64,000 nucleotides of DNA from Bugulina stolonifera (Eukaryota > Bryozoa > Gymnolaemata > Cheilostomatida > Bugulidae): contig OW285195.1 of NCBI GenBank assembly GCA_935421135.1, forward strand, positions 4,874,701-4,938,700, in the 5' to 3' direction. Made by a program: the position numbers and the translations under genes. Each line of letters begins with the position of its first letter. Within the stretch, counting starts at the first letter, position 1. The notes under the pieces are model-generated. The model was given only the letters and a program-made list of their open reading frames with translations. It was not told the origin of the DNA and did not search any database. Shown here in pieces: positions 53,642 to 64,000 of this stretch.

Positions 53642-54012
53642 AGTAGTATAGTCAGTGCACTTCTAGACAGACACGCACTCATTGACCCCTGTTTTCAACC
53701 AATCACAAGCCGGTATTTCCGATTTCAACCAATCACAGAAGAGCACAAAAATTTTGCACACGACCTTGCCAAGGTCACCCCAAAATCCCCCCTTCTGATT
53801 GGTCGAAAAAACATTTGCACACTTGACCCCGAACCCGGCCACGACCCCTTCCCTTCCTCCTTCCCACCCTCCTCCCCTCCCCCTCCCCCACCTCCCACTC
53901 CTCCCTCCTCCCCGCCACCGCCCTCGTCCCGTCCGCGCCACCGCCGTCGCCGCCGCCGCCACCGCCGCCCTCACCACCGCCGCCGCCGCCGCCACCACCA
54001 CCGCCCTCACCA

Positions 54013-54043
<31 letters not shown>

Positions 54044-54873
54044 CGCCACCACCACCACCGCCGCCACCACCACCACCGCCACCGCCGCCGCCGCCACCAC
54101 CACTACCACCGCCGCCGCCGCCGCCGCCGCCATCACCGTCATCACCGCCACCCCTCCTCCACCGCCGCCCACCCTCCCCACCCCGCAACCCCCACTCACC
54201 CGAACGACCAATCGTTTGAGGCGGTCAAGCCGCGTCCGCCCACGTTGCGTGCGGCGCCGACCGTACACGTGGAGGCGACGCCGGTGCCCCGTATCCACCG
54301 GGCCAAGCGACTAGGCAGCGGCCCGCCGCTTCTCCCGAGCCCTCCACTCGAAAAGCTTGTGATCTAAACGAGCGAATTCGGCTGCGCTTCTTCGCCTATA
54401 ACTCTCATTAGCGATAAGAAGAAGTACTACGGAAGGGATGGTTTATGATGTGCATCGCATTGTTAATAAAGAAATGTGTAAAGTCTTGGCTATAAATACA
54501 CTGATGGGAAGAAGGGTTGGTTCTATGATATACATTGTATTGACAATAAAGAAACGTGTGCATGTGTTAAGTCAGCATATATAATACATTAAATAAACTT
54601 TCCGCAATGGTGACAATAGAATGAATAAAAGATTGTGTACACGTGTTAAAACACAATTGAAAGAATAAAAGACACATATTTAAAAGAGTATGTCATATCT
54701 GTTATTAGCAAGAAAGTCTGTGTACATGTGTTAAGACAGTGTATATTATACATTAGATAAACTTTTCACAATGGTAGCAATAGAATAAATAAAAGGTTGT
54801 GTGCATGTGTTAAGTCAGCATTATGTAATATATTAAATAAACTTCACAATAGTAGCAATAGAATAAATAAAAG
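53642..54873 (+). repeat. Element C left TIR
   Basis: This TIR has the same structure as the right TIR of element A, with a single AGCGATAAG block and a GCC/ACC tract at about 53910-54175. Its inner edge is 17 bases from the stop codon of the IkB-like gene. Confidence 0.88.
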
Positions 54874-54890
54874 AGGGGTTTAGGTACTTA

Positions 54891-56343
54891 TTACTCATCT
54901 TCATCAGAAGTCGTAGGAGCTATAATGTTTACGACTTCGGTCTCAGCATACTCTAATTGATATGCTCCAGCTCCAAACTCTTGACACAGTCTTACCTACA
55001 AGATGATTTTAGTTTTTTACTCAGACGAATATCACTCAAGGTGGACAAAGCAAGAAATCTATACTTCTTTATGTTGTTGGTCCCTTACCATATCTGCTGA
55101 TTTGTAGAGGTGAGCTAGTTGTTGAGGAGTTTCACTTTTGTAGTTACGAACTTCAGAATCAGCTCCCAATCTTAGACATGTATGTAGACATTCGTAGTCT
55201 TCATTCTCTATGGCAATGTGAGATGGGGCATATCCATCTCCCATTCGCTATAATATCAAACAAGAGAATAGAATTAAACTCCCCATCTAACTTATCAATT
55301 CGATCTACTCTACTTTTATTCCACTGTAATGTATTCACTTACCCTCATATCTAAGTCAGCCCGAGTATTTTTTTTTAGTACTTTTAGTGCCTCTCTATGC
55401 TTGCTGCTATGCGCTGTTTCAACAATGAGGTGGACTACACTCCTTCCATCATGATTGTAGCTCTGTACATTGTCTTGGGGAAGTGATTTGTAAGGAACTC
55501 TGAAGTATGGATGCTTTACTTCTGCTCTGGTCAAACTTGTGGTTAGAGCATGAATAACCTTAGCTCTACCCAGACGTGCAGCAATGTGAAGGGGGGTGTC
55601 ACCTTCCAAATAAACATTAGCAATATAGATAAGTATCGAATTGTTACAAGTTTTGCAATACTATATTTTTTAACAAGCAATGCATGCAAACATTGGTGCT
55701 ATAAAACACTAACCCCAAGCATCGGCTATTGCTCCATCCGCTCCCCTTGTGATGATGAGACGAATTAGTGAATCCGAACAATAAGACTGTACAGTTAGGT
55801 GAAGTAATGTCTGCCGATTCGCATTCTTTGTATTCAGTTGTTTGTGACTCCTCGCAACAAATACCGCGAGTGCAATGGCTCTCTCATCTCTATCTCGGGC
55901 TGCTTCTAGTACCTCACTACATCATTTAGCATGATATTTGTTTTTCACATAGTTGAGAGGTAGTTATATGGGAAATTTGTCTATCATATTTTATTTTGAT
56001 CATAAAAGACAATACGAAACAAAAGAAAAAAAAAAAAAAAATAGTTGGAAGTATGTATAACTTACAACTCTTCATCCTTTCCATCTTGCTCCCAAAAGAT
56101 AGAACGAATTTCTTCTAGTAACTGTGTGCTAAGCTTATTACGAATATCGGTTAAAGGATCCCATTTCTGCCAATCTAGAGGTAAGCTTTTTTGGAGAAAG
56201 AGCTCAGACACCCCCTCAAATAAGTCTTTATTCTCATACTTGCTTTGTTCTGTACATCTTTCCACTGTTACCTTCATCAGCTCTTGGTTTATAGGAGTCA
56301 TTAGCTTGTTGCTATACTCGCTTGATCCATATCCACTTTCCAT
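54891..56343 (-). CDS. IkB-like ankyrin-repeat protein, five exons (element C)
   Basis: This is the second copy of the gene at 17396-18836. Exons on the minus strand are 56343-56066, 55916-55714, 55602-55343, 55247-55089 and 54995-54891. The open-frame pieces I compared encode the same residues in both copies, including the N-terminal ESGYGS and the GDTPLHIAARLG ankyrin repeat. The difference I see is a longer A/T run in intron 1. Two intact copies suggest the gene is maintained or recently copied. Function is inferred as for the A copy: binding and restraint of Rel/NF-kB-type factors, with a possible degron allowing signal-dependent removal. Confidence 0.78.
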
Positions 56344-56429
56344 GCTATTTGTGTGCTAACCTTCTTTAATTTCTATTAAGAACAGACTGGAGCTAGAAAG
56401 AGTTAACTAAACTACTGTTTCCACCTCTC

Positions 56430-56469
56430 TTTATATAGTGAATAAAAAGATACAAATAAAGCTGATTGG
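56430..56469 (-). promoter_or_regulatory. IkB-like gene promoter in element C
   Basis: TATATAAA (56437-56430) and CCAAT (about 56469-56465) on the minus strand match the element A promoter and abut the minisatellite. Confidence 0.62.
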
Positions 56470-56499
56470 CTAACAGCATATACATTGGAGTGCATTGGA

Positions 56500-57470
56500 A
56501 ACACATCAGAGTGCATCGAATCACATCGGGAAAGATCGAAAACACATAGGGAAACATCGAAACACATCGGGAAAGGTCGAAAACACATCGGGAGAGGTCG
56601 AAAACACATCGGGACACATCGAATCACATCGGGGGAGGTCGAAAACACATCGGGACACATCGAATCACATCGGGGGAGGTCGAAAACACATCGGGACACA
56701 TCGAATCACATCGGGGGAGGTCGAAAACACATCGAATCACATCGGGGGAGGTCGAAAACACATCGGAGGAGGTCGAAAACACATCGAATCACATCGGGGG
56801 AGGCCGAAAACACATCGAATCACATCGGGGGAGGTCGAAAACACATCGAATCACATCGGGGGAGGTCGAAAACACATCGAATCACATCGGGGGAGGTCGA
56901 AAACACATCGAATCACATCGGGGGAGGTCGAAAACACATCGGGGGAGGTCGAAAACACATCGGGACACATCGAATCACATCGGGGGAGGTCGAAAACACA
57001 TTGAATCACATCGGGGGAGGTCGAAAACACATCGAATCACATCGGGGGAGGTCGAAAACACATCGAATCACATCGGGGGAGGTCGAAAACACATCGGGAC
57101 ACATCGAATCACATCGGGGGAGGTCAAAAACACATCGGGTTACATCGGGGAAGGTCAAAAACACATCGAGACACATCGAATCACATCGGGGGAGGTCGAA
57201 AACACATCGGGGGAGGTAAAAAACACATCGGGTTACATCGGGTTACATCGGGTCACATCGGGGAAGGTCGAAAACACATCGGGACACATCGAATCACATC
57301 GGGGGAGGTCGAAAACACATCGAGACACATCGAATCACATCGGGGGAGGTCGAAAACACATCGGGGGAGGTCGAAAACACATCGGGTTACATCGGGTTAC
57401 ATCGGGTTACATCGGGTTACATCGGGTTACATCGGGTTACATCGGGTTACATCGAATCACATCGGGATGC
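56500..57470. repeat. CGATGTG minisatellite of element C
   Basis: This is the inverted counterpart of the element A array, with 21-bp units (in this orientation containing GGGGGAGGTCGAAAACACAT). It differs from A in internal unit number, so the array changes faster than the genes on either side. Confidence 0.9.
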
Positions 57471-57501
57471 AATAAATCAGACTAAAAAAAGGCAAATCAC
57501 T

Positions 57502-57530
57502 TCTGATTGGACAGAGATTTCCATAAAAGC
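57502..57530 (+). promoter_or_regulatory. Gene 2 promoter in element C
   Basis: CTGATTGG (inverted CCAAT) is followed by CATAAAAG at 57522-57529. The leader runs to ATG 57638-57640, which is followed at once by a GTGAGT splice donor. Confidence 0.55.
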
Positions 57531-57637
57531 AAGCGTGAGAGAGGATTTTTATCATTACCACTCAACCACCTAGTAAAGACTTGCAACTCTGTGGATATTT
57601 ACTAATTTCTCTGAATAAACATCACTCAACAATTAAT

Positions 57638-60600
57638 ATGGTGAGTAAACTTATTTTAATATGTATTTTAGTATGAATTTACTCATTTGAGTTAACATTG
57701 GGACTAATTCTATTTTAGTAGTGATATAATACTCCCTTGGTATGACTAGAGCTTAGAAACTTTGTAAGCTTATGTATTAAACTGTTTTGATTCTCAACAT
57801 GAGAGCAAGTATGTAGAGATCTGATCTGTCTATACTACAATTTGTGTGACCGGAGCTTAGAAGCTTTATATGTGGTGAGATTTTTTTCAATATGAGTAGT
57901 TATACCACTAGTAGTGTAATAAGTATCAAAACAGTTTATTACCACTTGTACTGGCTATACTAGTACATCCTAGCTATTTTAATATGTATTTTAATATGAA
58001 CTTACTCATTTGAGTTAACATTGGGGCTAATTATATTTTAGTAGTGGTATAATTCTCCTTTGGTATGTCCAGGGCTTAGAAACTTTGTAAGCTTATATAT
58101 TAAACTGTTTTGATTCTCAACATGAAAGCATGTGTGTAGAGATCTGCTCTGTCTATACTACAATTAGTGTGACCATAGCTTAGAAACTTTATAAGTGGTG
58201 AGATTTATTTTCAATATGAGTAGTTATACCACTAGTAGGGTAATAAGTATCAAAACAGTTTATTACCACTTGTACTGACTATACTTGTACATCCTAGCAA
58301 AGAAGTATATTATCAAGTGTAGCCTATACTCTACATCCAAGACTATACTGTACTAAAGTGGCCTATCACAATACTTGGGGTGGACTTGCTGCTAAAAAGA
58401 TTAACTGGATAATTCTAATGAATAGGTCTGCACTAAAGTGATTTATTACACTACTTGGGATGAACTTGTTGCTAAAAAGATTAACTGAATAATTCTAATA
58501 AATAGGTCTACACCAAAGTGATTTATTACACTACTTAGGATGAACTTGAAGCTAAAAAGACTAACTGATTAATTCTAATAAATAGATCTGCACTAACACA
58601 AGAGTAATTTATCTCTCTGTTTGGGAGGAGCTTACCATCAGAAAGACTCAATTGGTTGAAAAACACATAAAAAGTAAGGGGTGGTATTTTTGGTTTTTTT
58701 TCTGTCTTATACTGATTATTCACTTCGAAATTAATTCTTGCTAACACATGTTCTGTTTATCTGTTCTTGTTTCTATTCCCCAGTGACTATGGTGAGTTGG
58801 TGGTTTTATCCACACAGTTAAGGCTTTAGTATATATTATTACTTGTTATTTAACTTGCCTATGCTATTCATTCTAAAAGTAGTTGTTATCAGTATTCTTA
58901 TTCTCTTGCTCAATAACTATAGGGATTAGTATTTTTGTATACTTGACTTGTACACTACCACTATGCTCATGTTTCCTATATATTTTTATTCATTCTTATT
59001 TTCTTTGTTTAGTAACTATGTTGCATTAGTAGTTCCGTTTACTTGACTTATGCTTTGGTATATGTTTATTACTCTACATATACTTACAGGCTTCTACATC
59101 TAAATATCAAAGAAAGAAATATATAAGAAAAATTAAAACATCAAAAAAAGGTACGAAGTATATGATTACGTACGACTCGGAAGACAGAAGACGAATCTCG
59201 AGGAAAAGAATCCCATCTCCAGAAATGGTTAGTCTATTATCTTATTTGTTCACACATGCATTACACCTTCAATCCACTATGGTGTTGGGTTTCTAAGATG
59301 TCAAAGGAGATTACTGACATTTCTGCAGAAGTACATGTTAGTTACACATAATGATGATGTACTTTTTTATACTATAAGCCTCTTACCATGTCTAGAATGT
59401 CAAAAGAGACTACTTCCTTTTTAAAACCAGATGTTAATTAGTCATAGTATGATTTTCTCTAATTCTATAAGTCTCTTACCATGTCTAAGATGTTAAAGAT
59501 TAGTGATATTTTTATTATAAGTATTGCACTTTCTTTCTTATGTATTATTTTTATCAATAAGACACTTTTTTTTTCTTTTCTTATGTGAAAAAATATAACA
59601 TAAATTACAACTGGTTTTCTTATGTTGATGATGTATTTCTCTTTATGTGAGTAAATAGACAGGCTTTAGTAGACTTGCTTAGTACTTAGAGTGCCAGTTT
59701 TTTCATCAAATTCTTCAAAAACCATATATTACAAATAGCTATGTTAATGTAGTTTGTTAATTAGTCACTGCACATTTTATTTACATTATAGAATGAAAAA
59801 GAAACAGAACTAGGGGAAGAAGAGATTGCTTTATTTGAACAATGTGGGGGAGTAGATGGCTTCGAGATAGGTAAGAATGATTTAGTATCTATTTGTAGAT
59901 TTAGAATCTTTTTTTTTTTTCTGATTTACAAGTAAGTCATATGTTCTCTCTCACTTATTCTTGTTATTTTCTTTCTTTTTTAGGACTCAGAGCAAAGTCG
60001 ATATGTAAGGGGGGTCTAAGATTCTATGTCTTTGTTAGTGATGAGACAAAAAGAAGACTGGAGATGTCACTAACAAAGCCATTTGAATCGGATGACCCCT
60101 GTTTTTTATGCAATAAGAATGTTGGGCACCGACGAGGTGTCCACATTCAACAGCATTTTTTGCTCCGAATCTGTTTTTGCTATCACATAACAGTAGATGA
60201 TGAGGGGATGAATAGACACTACAACTTTCCATCTAATCATCATATTGATGGAAAGCCCTGTCACCGACACATCTCATTCAACACACGCTTTCTAACAGAT
60301 ATCTATTCACTAAAAAAGACCATATCCTTTTTGCAAAGGGTCACTGGTCACTCTCCACCTTCCAAAATACTCATCCCCGCATACACTCCAACAACTGTTG
60401 GTGGGGTAGTATACCCTCCCTTCTTTAAGGGGATGTCTACTACTCCATTCTCTTTAAAGTCTGGGGTGTGCTCTTCACAATTTCCTCTCCCTTCTCACCG
60501 TCATTTTGATTCAGATGCTTCTTCCATCAGTAACTCTCTTACTAATGGAGACATTTCCATCTCTACTTCTTCTCTTACAACTACTACTATTACTACTACT

Positions 60601-61296
60601 CCTTCTACTACTTCTTTTCCTCCACTCTTTTCTTCACATTCACCCTCTCATTCTCCTGAAAGATCTGTAAAGTCTGGGGTGTGCTCTTCACAATTTCCTC
60701 TCCCTTCTCACCATCATTTTGATTCAGATGCTTCTTCCATCAGTAACTCTCTTACTAATGGAGACATTACCACCTCTACTTCTTCTCTTACAACTACTAC
60801 TATTACTACTACCATTACTACCACTCCTTCTACTGCTTCTTTTCCCCCACTCTTTTCTTCACATTCACCCTCTCATTCTCCTGAAAGATTTGATGATACA
60901 GTTACCACTGTTTCGATACCTACTTCTACTCCCACCTCTTCACCTGCTCCACTCTTTTTCTTAGATTCACCCTCTTTTTCTCTTGGAAGGTCTAATAATA
61001 CAATTACTAGTCTTTCAATACCTACTTTTATTACTACTTCTACTACTACCACTTCTTCCTTTTCTTTAGCTTCACCCTCTCTTTCTTTTGGAAGAGAGCT
61101 ACTTAGCTCGCAATCTCCTTCTTGTTCGTCTGAACTCAATCTTAATACCCCCACCACTATTACCCCCATAGAAGAGGAGACTGTCAGTGAACTAGTTGAT
61201 CGAAGCAGACTCCCCCATCTTTTTTCTCTGGAGCAGTTGAGTATTACCGCTCTGCCATTTTTCATCTCAAGAAGAATGGGTATCACAGAGAGGTAA
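57638..61296 (+). CDS. Element C gene 2: basic, Cys/His-containing, Ser/Thr-rich protein, four exons
   Basis: Exon 1 contributes only the ATG (57638-57640). Exon 2 (59090-59227) encodes a basic, nuclear-localisation-like segment, and exon 3 (59792-59870) an acidic one. Exon 4 (from 59984) encodes GGLRFYVFVSDETKRRL, then a Cys/His region with CFLCNKNVGHRRGVHIQQHF and CFCYH, then Ser/Thr-rich sequence with a large block repeated (about 60460-60665 and 60671-60890). I recognise no family; a DNA-binding or transcription-related role is only a guess. The frame ends at 61296 because a C run near 61210 has five bases where A has six. With six, it would reach the stop at 61341-61343, as in A. The ATG at 59941 is intronic and not a start. 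Confidence 0.68.
57650..58297. repeat. Two-copy ~320-bp direct repeat in gene 2 intron (element C)
   Basis: Two copies carry TACTCATTTGAGTTAACATT starts and TGTACATCCTAGC-type ends. They match the pair at 15440-16100 in element A. Confidence 0.65.
58351..58595. repeat. 80-bp tandem repeat in gene 2 intron (element C)
   Basis: Three copies, each about 80 bp, contain AAAGTGATTTATTACACTAC and AAAAGATTAACTG. Confidence 0.7.
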
Positions 61297-61343
61297 TAGC
61301 ACAAGCTGAAGCTTACCTTCGAGTCAGTGAAGAAAAGCTCTAA

Positions 61344-61898
61344 TCATCTTTTCTTTTTTCTCCCACTCTCTTTCTCCCACTCTCTCTCTCTGTAGTGTCT
61401 CATTCCCTCTGCATTTACTTTTATGTGATATCAAATCAGTGAGGATTTTTTTAAATTATTTTTTAAATTATTATATAATGGTATTCTAACACTTATACAC
61501 ATCCTTTTATACATTCTATTGCTACTTTTGTAAAAAGTTTGTTTAATGTATTATATGTGCTGACTTAACACATGCACACAGCTGTCTCTTGCTATAATAG
61601 CTATGACATACTCCTTTACATATGTGTCTTTTATTCTTTCAATTGTGTTTAAATCATATTATAATGATATTTCAACATGTGTACACAATCTCTATTTATT
61701 CTATTGCTACTATTGTGAAAAGTTTATTTAATGTATTATATATGCTGCCCTTAACACATGTACACAGACTTTTCTTGCTAACAATAGCTATGACATACTC
61801 CTTTACATATGTAGCTTTTTTTATTCATTCTATTGCTAGTGTTGTAAAAAGTGTATTTAATGTATTACATAATGCTGACTTAACACATACACTCAATC
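61344..61898. repeat. Subterminal tandem repeats of element C
   Basis: A TC-rich tract (about 61360-61400) is followed by diverged units containing CTGACTTAACACATGCACAC and TTTATTCTATTGCTAC. They are the reverse of 3237-3780 in element A. No gene is seen. Confidence 0.6.
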
Positions 61899-62715
61899 TT
61901 TTATTTATTCTATTGCTACTATTGTAAAAAGTTTATTTAATATATTACATAATGCTGACTTAACACATGCACACAACCTTTTATTTATTCTATTGCTACT
62001 ATTGTGAAAATTTTATCTAATGTATAATATACACTGTCTTAACACATGCACACAGACTTCCTTGCTAATAACAGATATGACATACTCTTTTAAATATGTG
62101 TCTTTTATTCTTTCAATTGTGTTTTAACACGTGTACACAATCTTTTATTCATTCTATTGTCACCATTGTGAAAAGTTTATTTAATGCATTATATATATAT
62201 ATATGCTGACTTAACACATGCACACGGTTCTTTGTTGTCAATACAATGTATATTATAGAAACAACCCTTCTTCCCATCAGTATATTTATAGCCGAGACTT
62301 TACACATTTCTTTATTAACAATGCAATGCACATCATAAACCAAGCCTTCCGTAGTACTTCTTCTTATCGCTGAAACCAAGCCTTCCGTAGTACTTCTTCT
62401 TATCGCTAATGAGAGTTATAGGCGAAGAAGCGCAGCCGAATTCGCTCGTTTAGATCACAAGCTTTTCGAGTGGAGGGCTCGGGAGAAGCGGCGGGCCGCT
62501 GCCTAGTCGCTTGGCCCGGTGGATACGGGGCACCGGCGTCGCCTCCACGTGTACGGTCGGCGCCGCACGCAACGTGGGCGGACGCGGCTTGACCGCCTCA
62601 AACGATTGGTCGTTCGGGTGAGTGGGGGTTGCGGGGTGGGGAGGGTGGGCGGCGGTGGAGGAGGGGTGGCGGTGATGACGGTGATGGCGGCGGCGGCGGC
62701 GGCGGTGGTGGTGGT

Positions 62716-62746
<31 letters not shown>

Positions 62747-62776
62747 GTGGTGGTGGCGGCGGTGGTGGTGGTGGCG

Positions 62777-62807
<31 letters not shown>

Positions 62808-63169
62808 TGGTGAGGGCGGTGGTGGTGGCGGCGGTGGTGAGGGCGGCGGTGGCGGCGGCGGCGACGGCGGTGGCGCGGACGGGACGAGGGCGGTGGCGGG
62901 GAGGAGGGAGGAGTGGGAGGTGGGGGAGGGGGAGGGGAGGAGGGTGGGAAGGAGGAAGGGAAGGGGTCGTGGCCGGGTTCGGGGTCAAGTGTGCAAATGT
63001 TTTTTCGACCAATCAGAAGGGGGGATTTTGGGGTGACCTTGGCAAGGTCGTGTGCAAAATTTTTGTGCTCTTCTGTGATTGGTTGAAATCGGAAATACCG
63101 GCTTGTGATTGGTTGAAAACAGGGGTCAATGAGTGCGTGTCTGTCTAGAAGTGCACTGACTATACTACT
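61899..63169 (-). repeat. Element C right TIR
   Basis: This TIR carries the doubled 35-bp AGCGATAAG-type block (about 62335-62405), like the left end of A, and a GGC/GGT tract at about 62640-62900. Glycine-, alanine- and histidine-rich open frames here are not genes. Confidence 0.88.
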
Positions 63170-63653
63170 CACTGTGTATAGGAGGGTGCTGGTAGGTCTT
63201 TCTGAGACTTTGATTCAGTCATCTGACTACAAACATGCTGCGAGTTTTCTTCAGGCCTCCCTCAAATACTTCCCTACAAACTACTGTAATGATTCTAAGG
63301 CTAATGTATGCTACCTGCTAGGACAGTGTTATCTCCACATGCACCAGTACAGGAAGTGTTGGAAATGTTTATATTCAGCTCTCTGTTACTATGACTCACT
63401 TCCTCTCTCCAATTGGAAGTTGGTGTCTTTAGCTCAGGTCCACTTGTACATCTCCTATTTGTTGCTACATCTAGGTCATGTTTCACAGTCTATAGAACAC
63501 TCAGACATAGCCTCAGAGCTTACTGACGAACTCGTAGCTGATCAGGAGAATATAACTCCTGAGTATAGTAGACTACACAGAGAGATTCAATCACTGAATG
63601 ATGGTACATTCGCAGCTCTTACTCTGTATACAGACGTACAGACATCCAGCTAA
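63170..63653 (+). pseudogene. NTase-TPR gene, C-terminal segment
   Basis: This is the last part of the host gene. It encodes about 160 residues of TPR-like helices, such as DYKHAASFLQASLKYF and ANVCYLLGQCYLHMHQYRKC, and ends at TAA 63651-63653. It continues the frame of 53641 when element C and one CACTGT are removed. Without the insertions the large exon would be about 4.46 kb. Confidence 0.78.
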
Positions 63654-64000
63654 ATATGGGTCTATGTGGTTGTCACATGGTTTTGGTTGGATATTCCACA
63701 TTGTTGTGTTCGTTTCCATGTTGCTGGATTGAAGAGGTTCCCCTCAGTGTTGATACTGTACAGTCTCTGTTTATACAGTGTTGTCAGTGACACCAGTTTA
63801 TTCCTCATACTCATGTACACAAATTCATCTGATGTCACATCCTACTTAGTTTCTATTTGGAGTAGTCCCCTCTTTGCTGCCACATACTTTGATACAGACT
63901 GTGTATATAAATACATTCCATTATTAGTAATGTACTGCTCTGTTGATTTCTTGCATGTCAACAGTACATACAATATTATACATGTACATTTATATTATCT
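63654..64000. other. Probable 3' UTR and downstream flank of the NTase-TPR gene
   Basis: No further gene is visible. I see no perfect AATAAA, so the polyadenylation site is undetermined. Confidence 0.4.

Larger units (their letters stand above)
53642..63169. mobile_element. Element C: second copy of the IkB-carrying TIR element
   Basis: This 9,528-bp element has TIRs of about 1.23 and 1.27 kb and the target duplication CACTGT (53636-53641 and 63170-63175). Gene content and order are those of element A in reverse orientation, without the BEL insertion. By eye the two copies are nearly identical apart from array copy number, homopolymer lengths and scattered substitutions, so they share a recent common source. 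It carries no transposition or virion gene. Confidence 0.92.

Noticed and set aside
59941..60000. ATG at 59941 as the start of gene 2
   Set aside because: It lies upstream of a clear pyrimidine-rich 3' splice site (TTTTTTAG at 59976-59983). Exons 2 and 3 join in phase to 59984, so this ATG is intronic.
42277..63169. B, host segment and C as one composite transposon bounded by the outer TIRs
   Set aside because: The outer flanks do not share a target duplication (TATCTT versus CACTGT), whereas each element has its own. They are independent insertions.

Overview
The window is animal genomic DNA, probably from an early-branching marine invertebrate. I lean towards a sponge, but only weakly. It is AT-rich, genes have introns with GT/AG borders, and the one clear host gene is a nucleotidyltransferase plus tetratricopeptide (TPR) protein of the kind expanded in sponges and cnidarians. 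Most of the window is mobile DNA, and the boundaries of most elements can be read to the base.

Region 1 (about 353-23339) is a four-level nest. A short TTAA-flanked MITE (357-23335) holds a Ty3/Gypsy retrotransposon (461-22956, 134-bp LTRs, TSD AGGAT). The Gypsy is split in its reverse transcriptase by a large element with long terminal inverted repeats (TIRs), here called A (1963-20083, TSD ATTGTA). A is itself split by a complete BEL/Pao retrotransposon (4139-12748, 780-bp LTRs, TSD GTATT). Region 2 (26336-32734) is a decayed hAT-type transposon. Region 3 (33-38.5 kb) is mostly non-coding and holds a small hAT MITE (37052-37864, 8-bp TSD). Region 4 (38491-63653) is the host NTase-TPR gene. 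Its large exon carries two more elements with the same TIRs as A: B (42277-52675, TSD TATCTT) and C (53642-63169, TSD CACTGT).

A, B and C share near-identical TIRs that start AGTAGTATAG and make 6-bp target duplications, as Polinton/Maverick elements do, but they carry different genes. B has an intronless, co-oriented virion cassette: adenain-type protease, double-jelly-roll-type capsid candidate, pVI/pX-like protein, penton-like protein, DDE integrase with chromodomain, packaging ATPase and several small proteins. It has no recognisable DNA polymerase B. A and C are the same element in opposite orientations and have no integrase or virion genes. They carry two divergent, intron-containing genes: an IkB-like ankyrin protein with an N-terminal phosphodegron-like ESGYGS, and an unrecognised basic, Cys/His-containing, Ser/Thr-rich protein. 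A roughly 21-bp minisatellite lies between the two genes and ends in CCAAT and TATA boxes on both sides. B has a related array with the same CCCCGATGTG core beside an orphan promoter.

The most interesting reading is a multi-component Polinton-like system. B-type elements would supply integrase and capsid functions. A/C-type elements would be satellites, or segments, carrying a host-derived NF-kB-pathway regulator. That is inference from shared ends and complementary content. The boundaries, TSDs, gene content and exon structures are read from the sequence.
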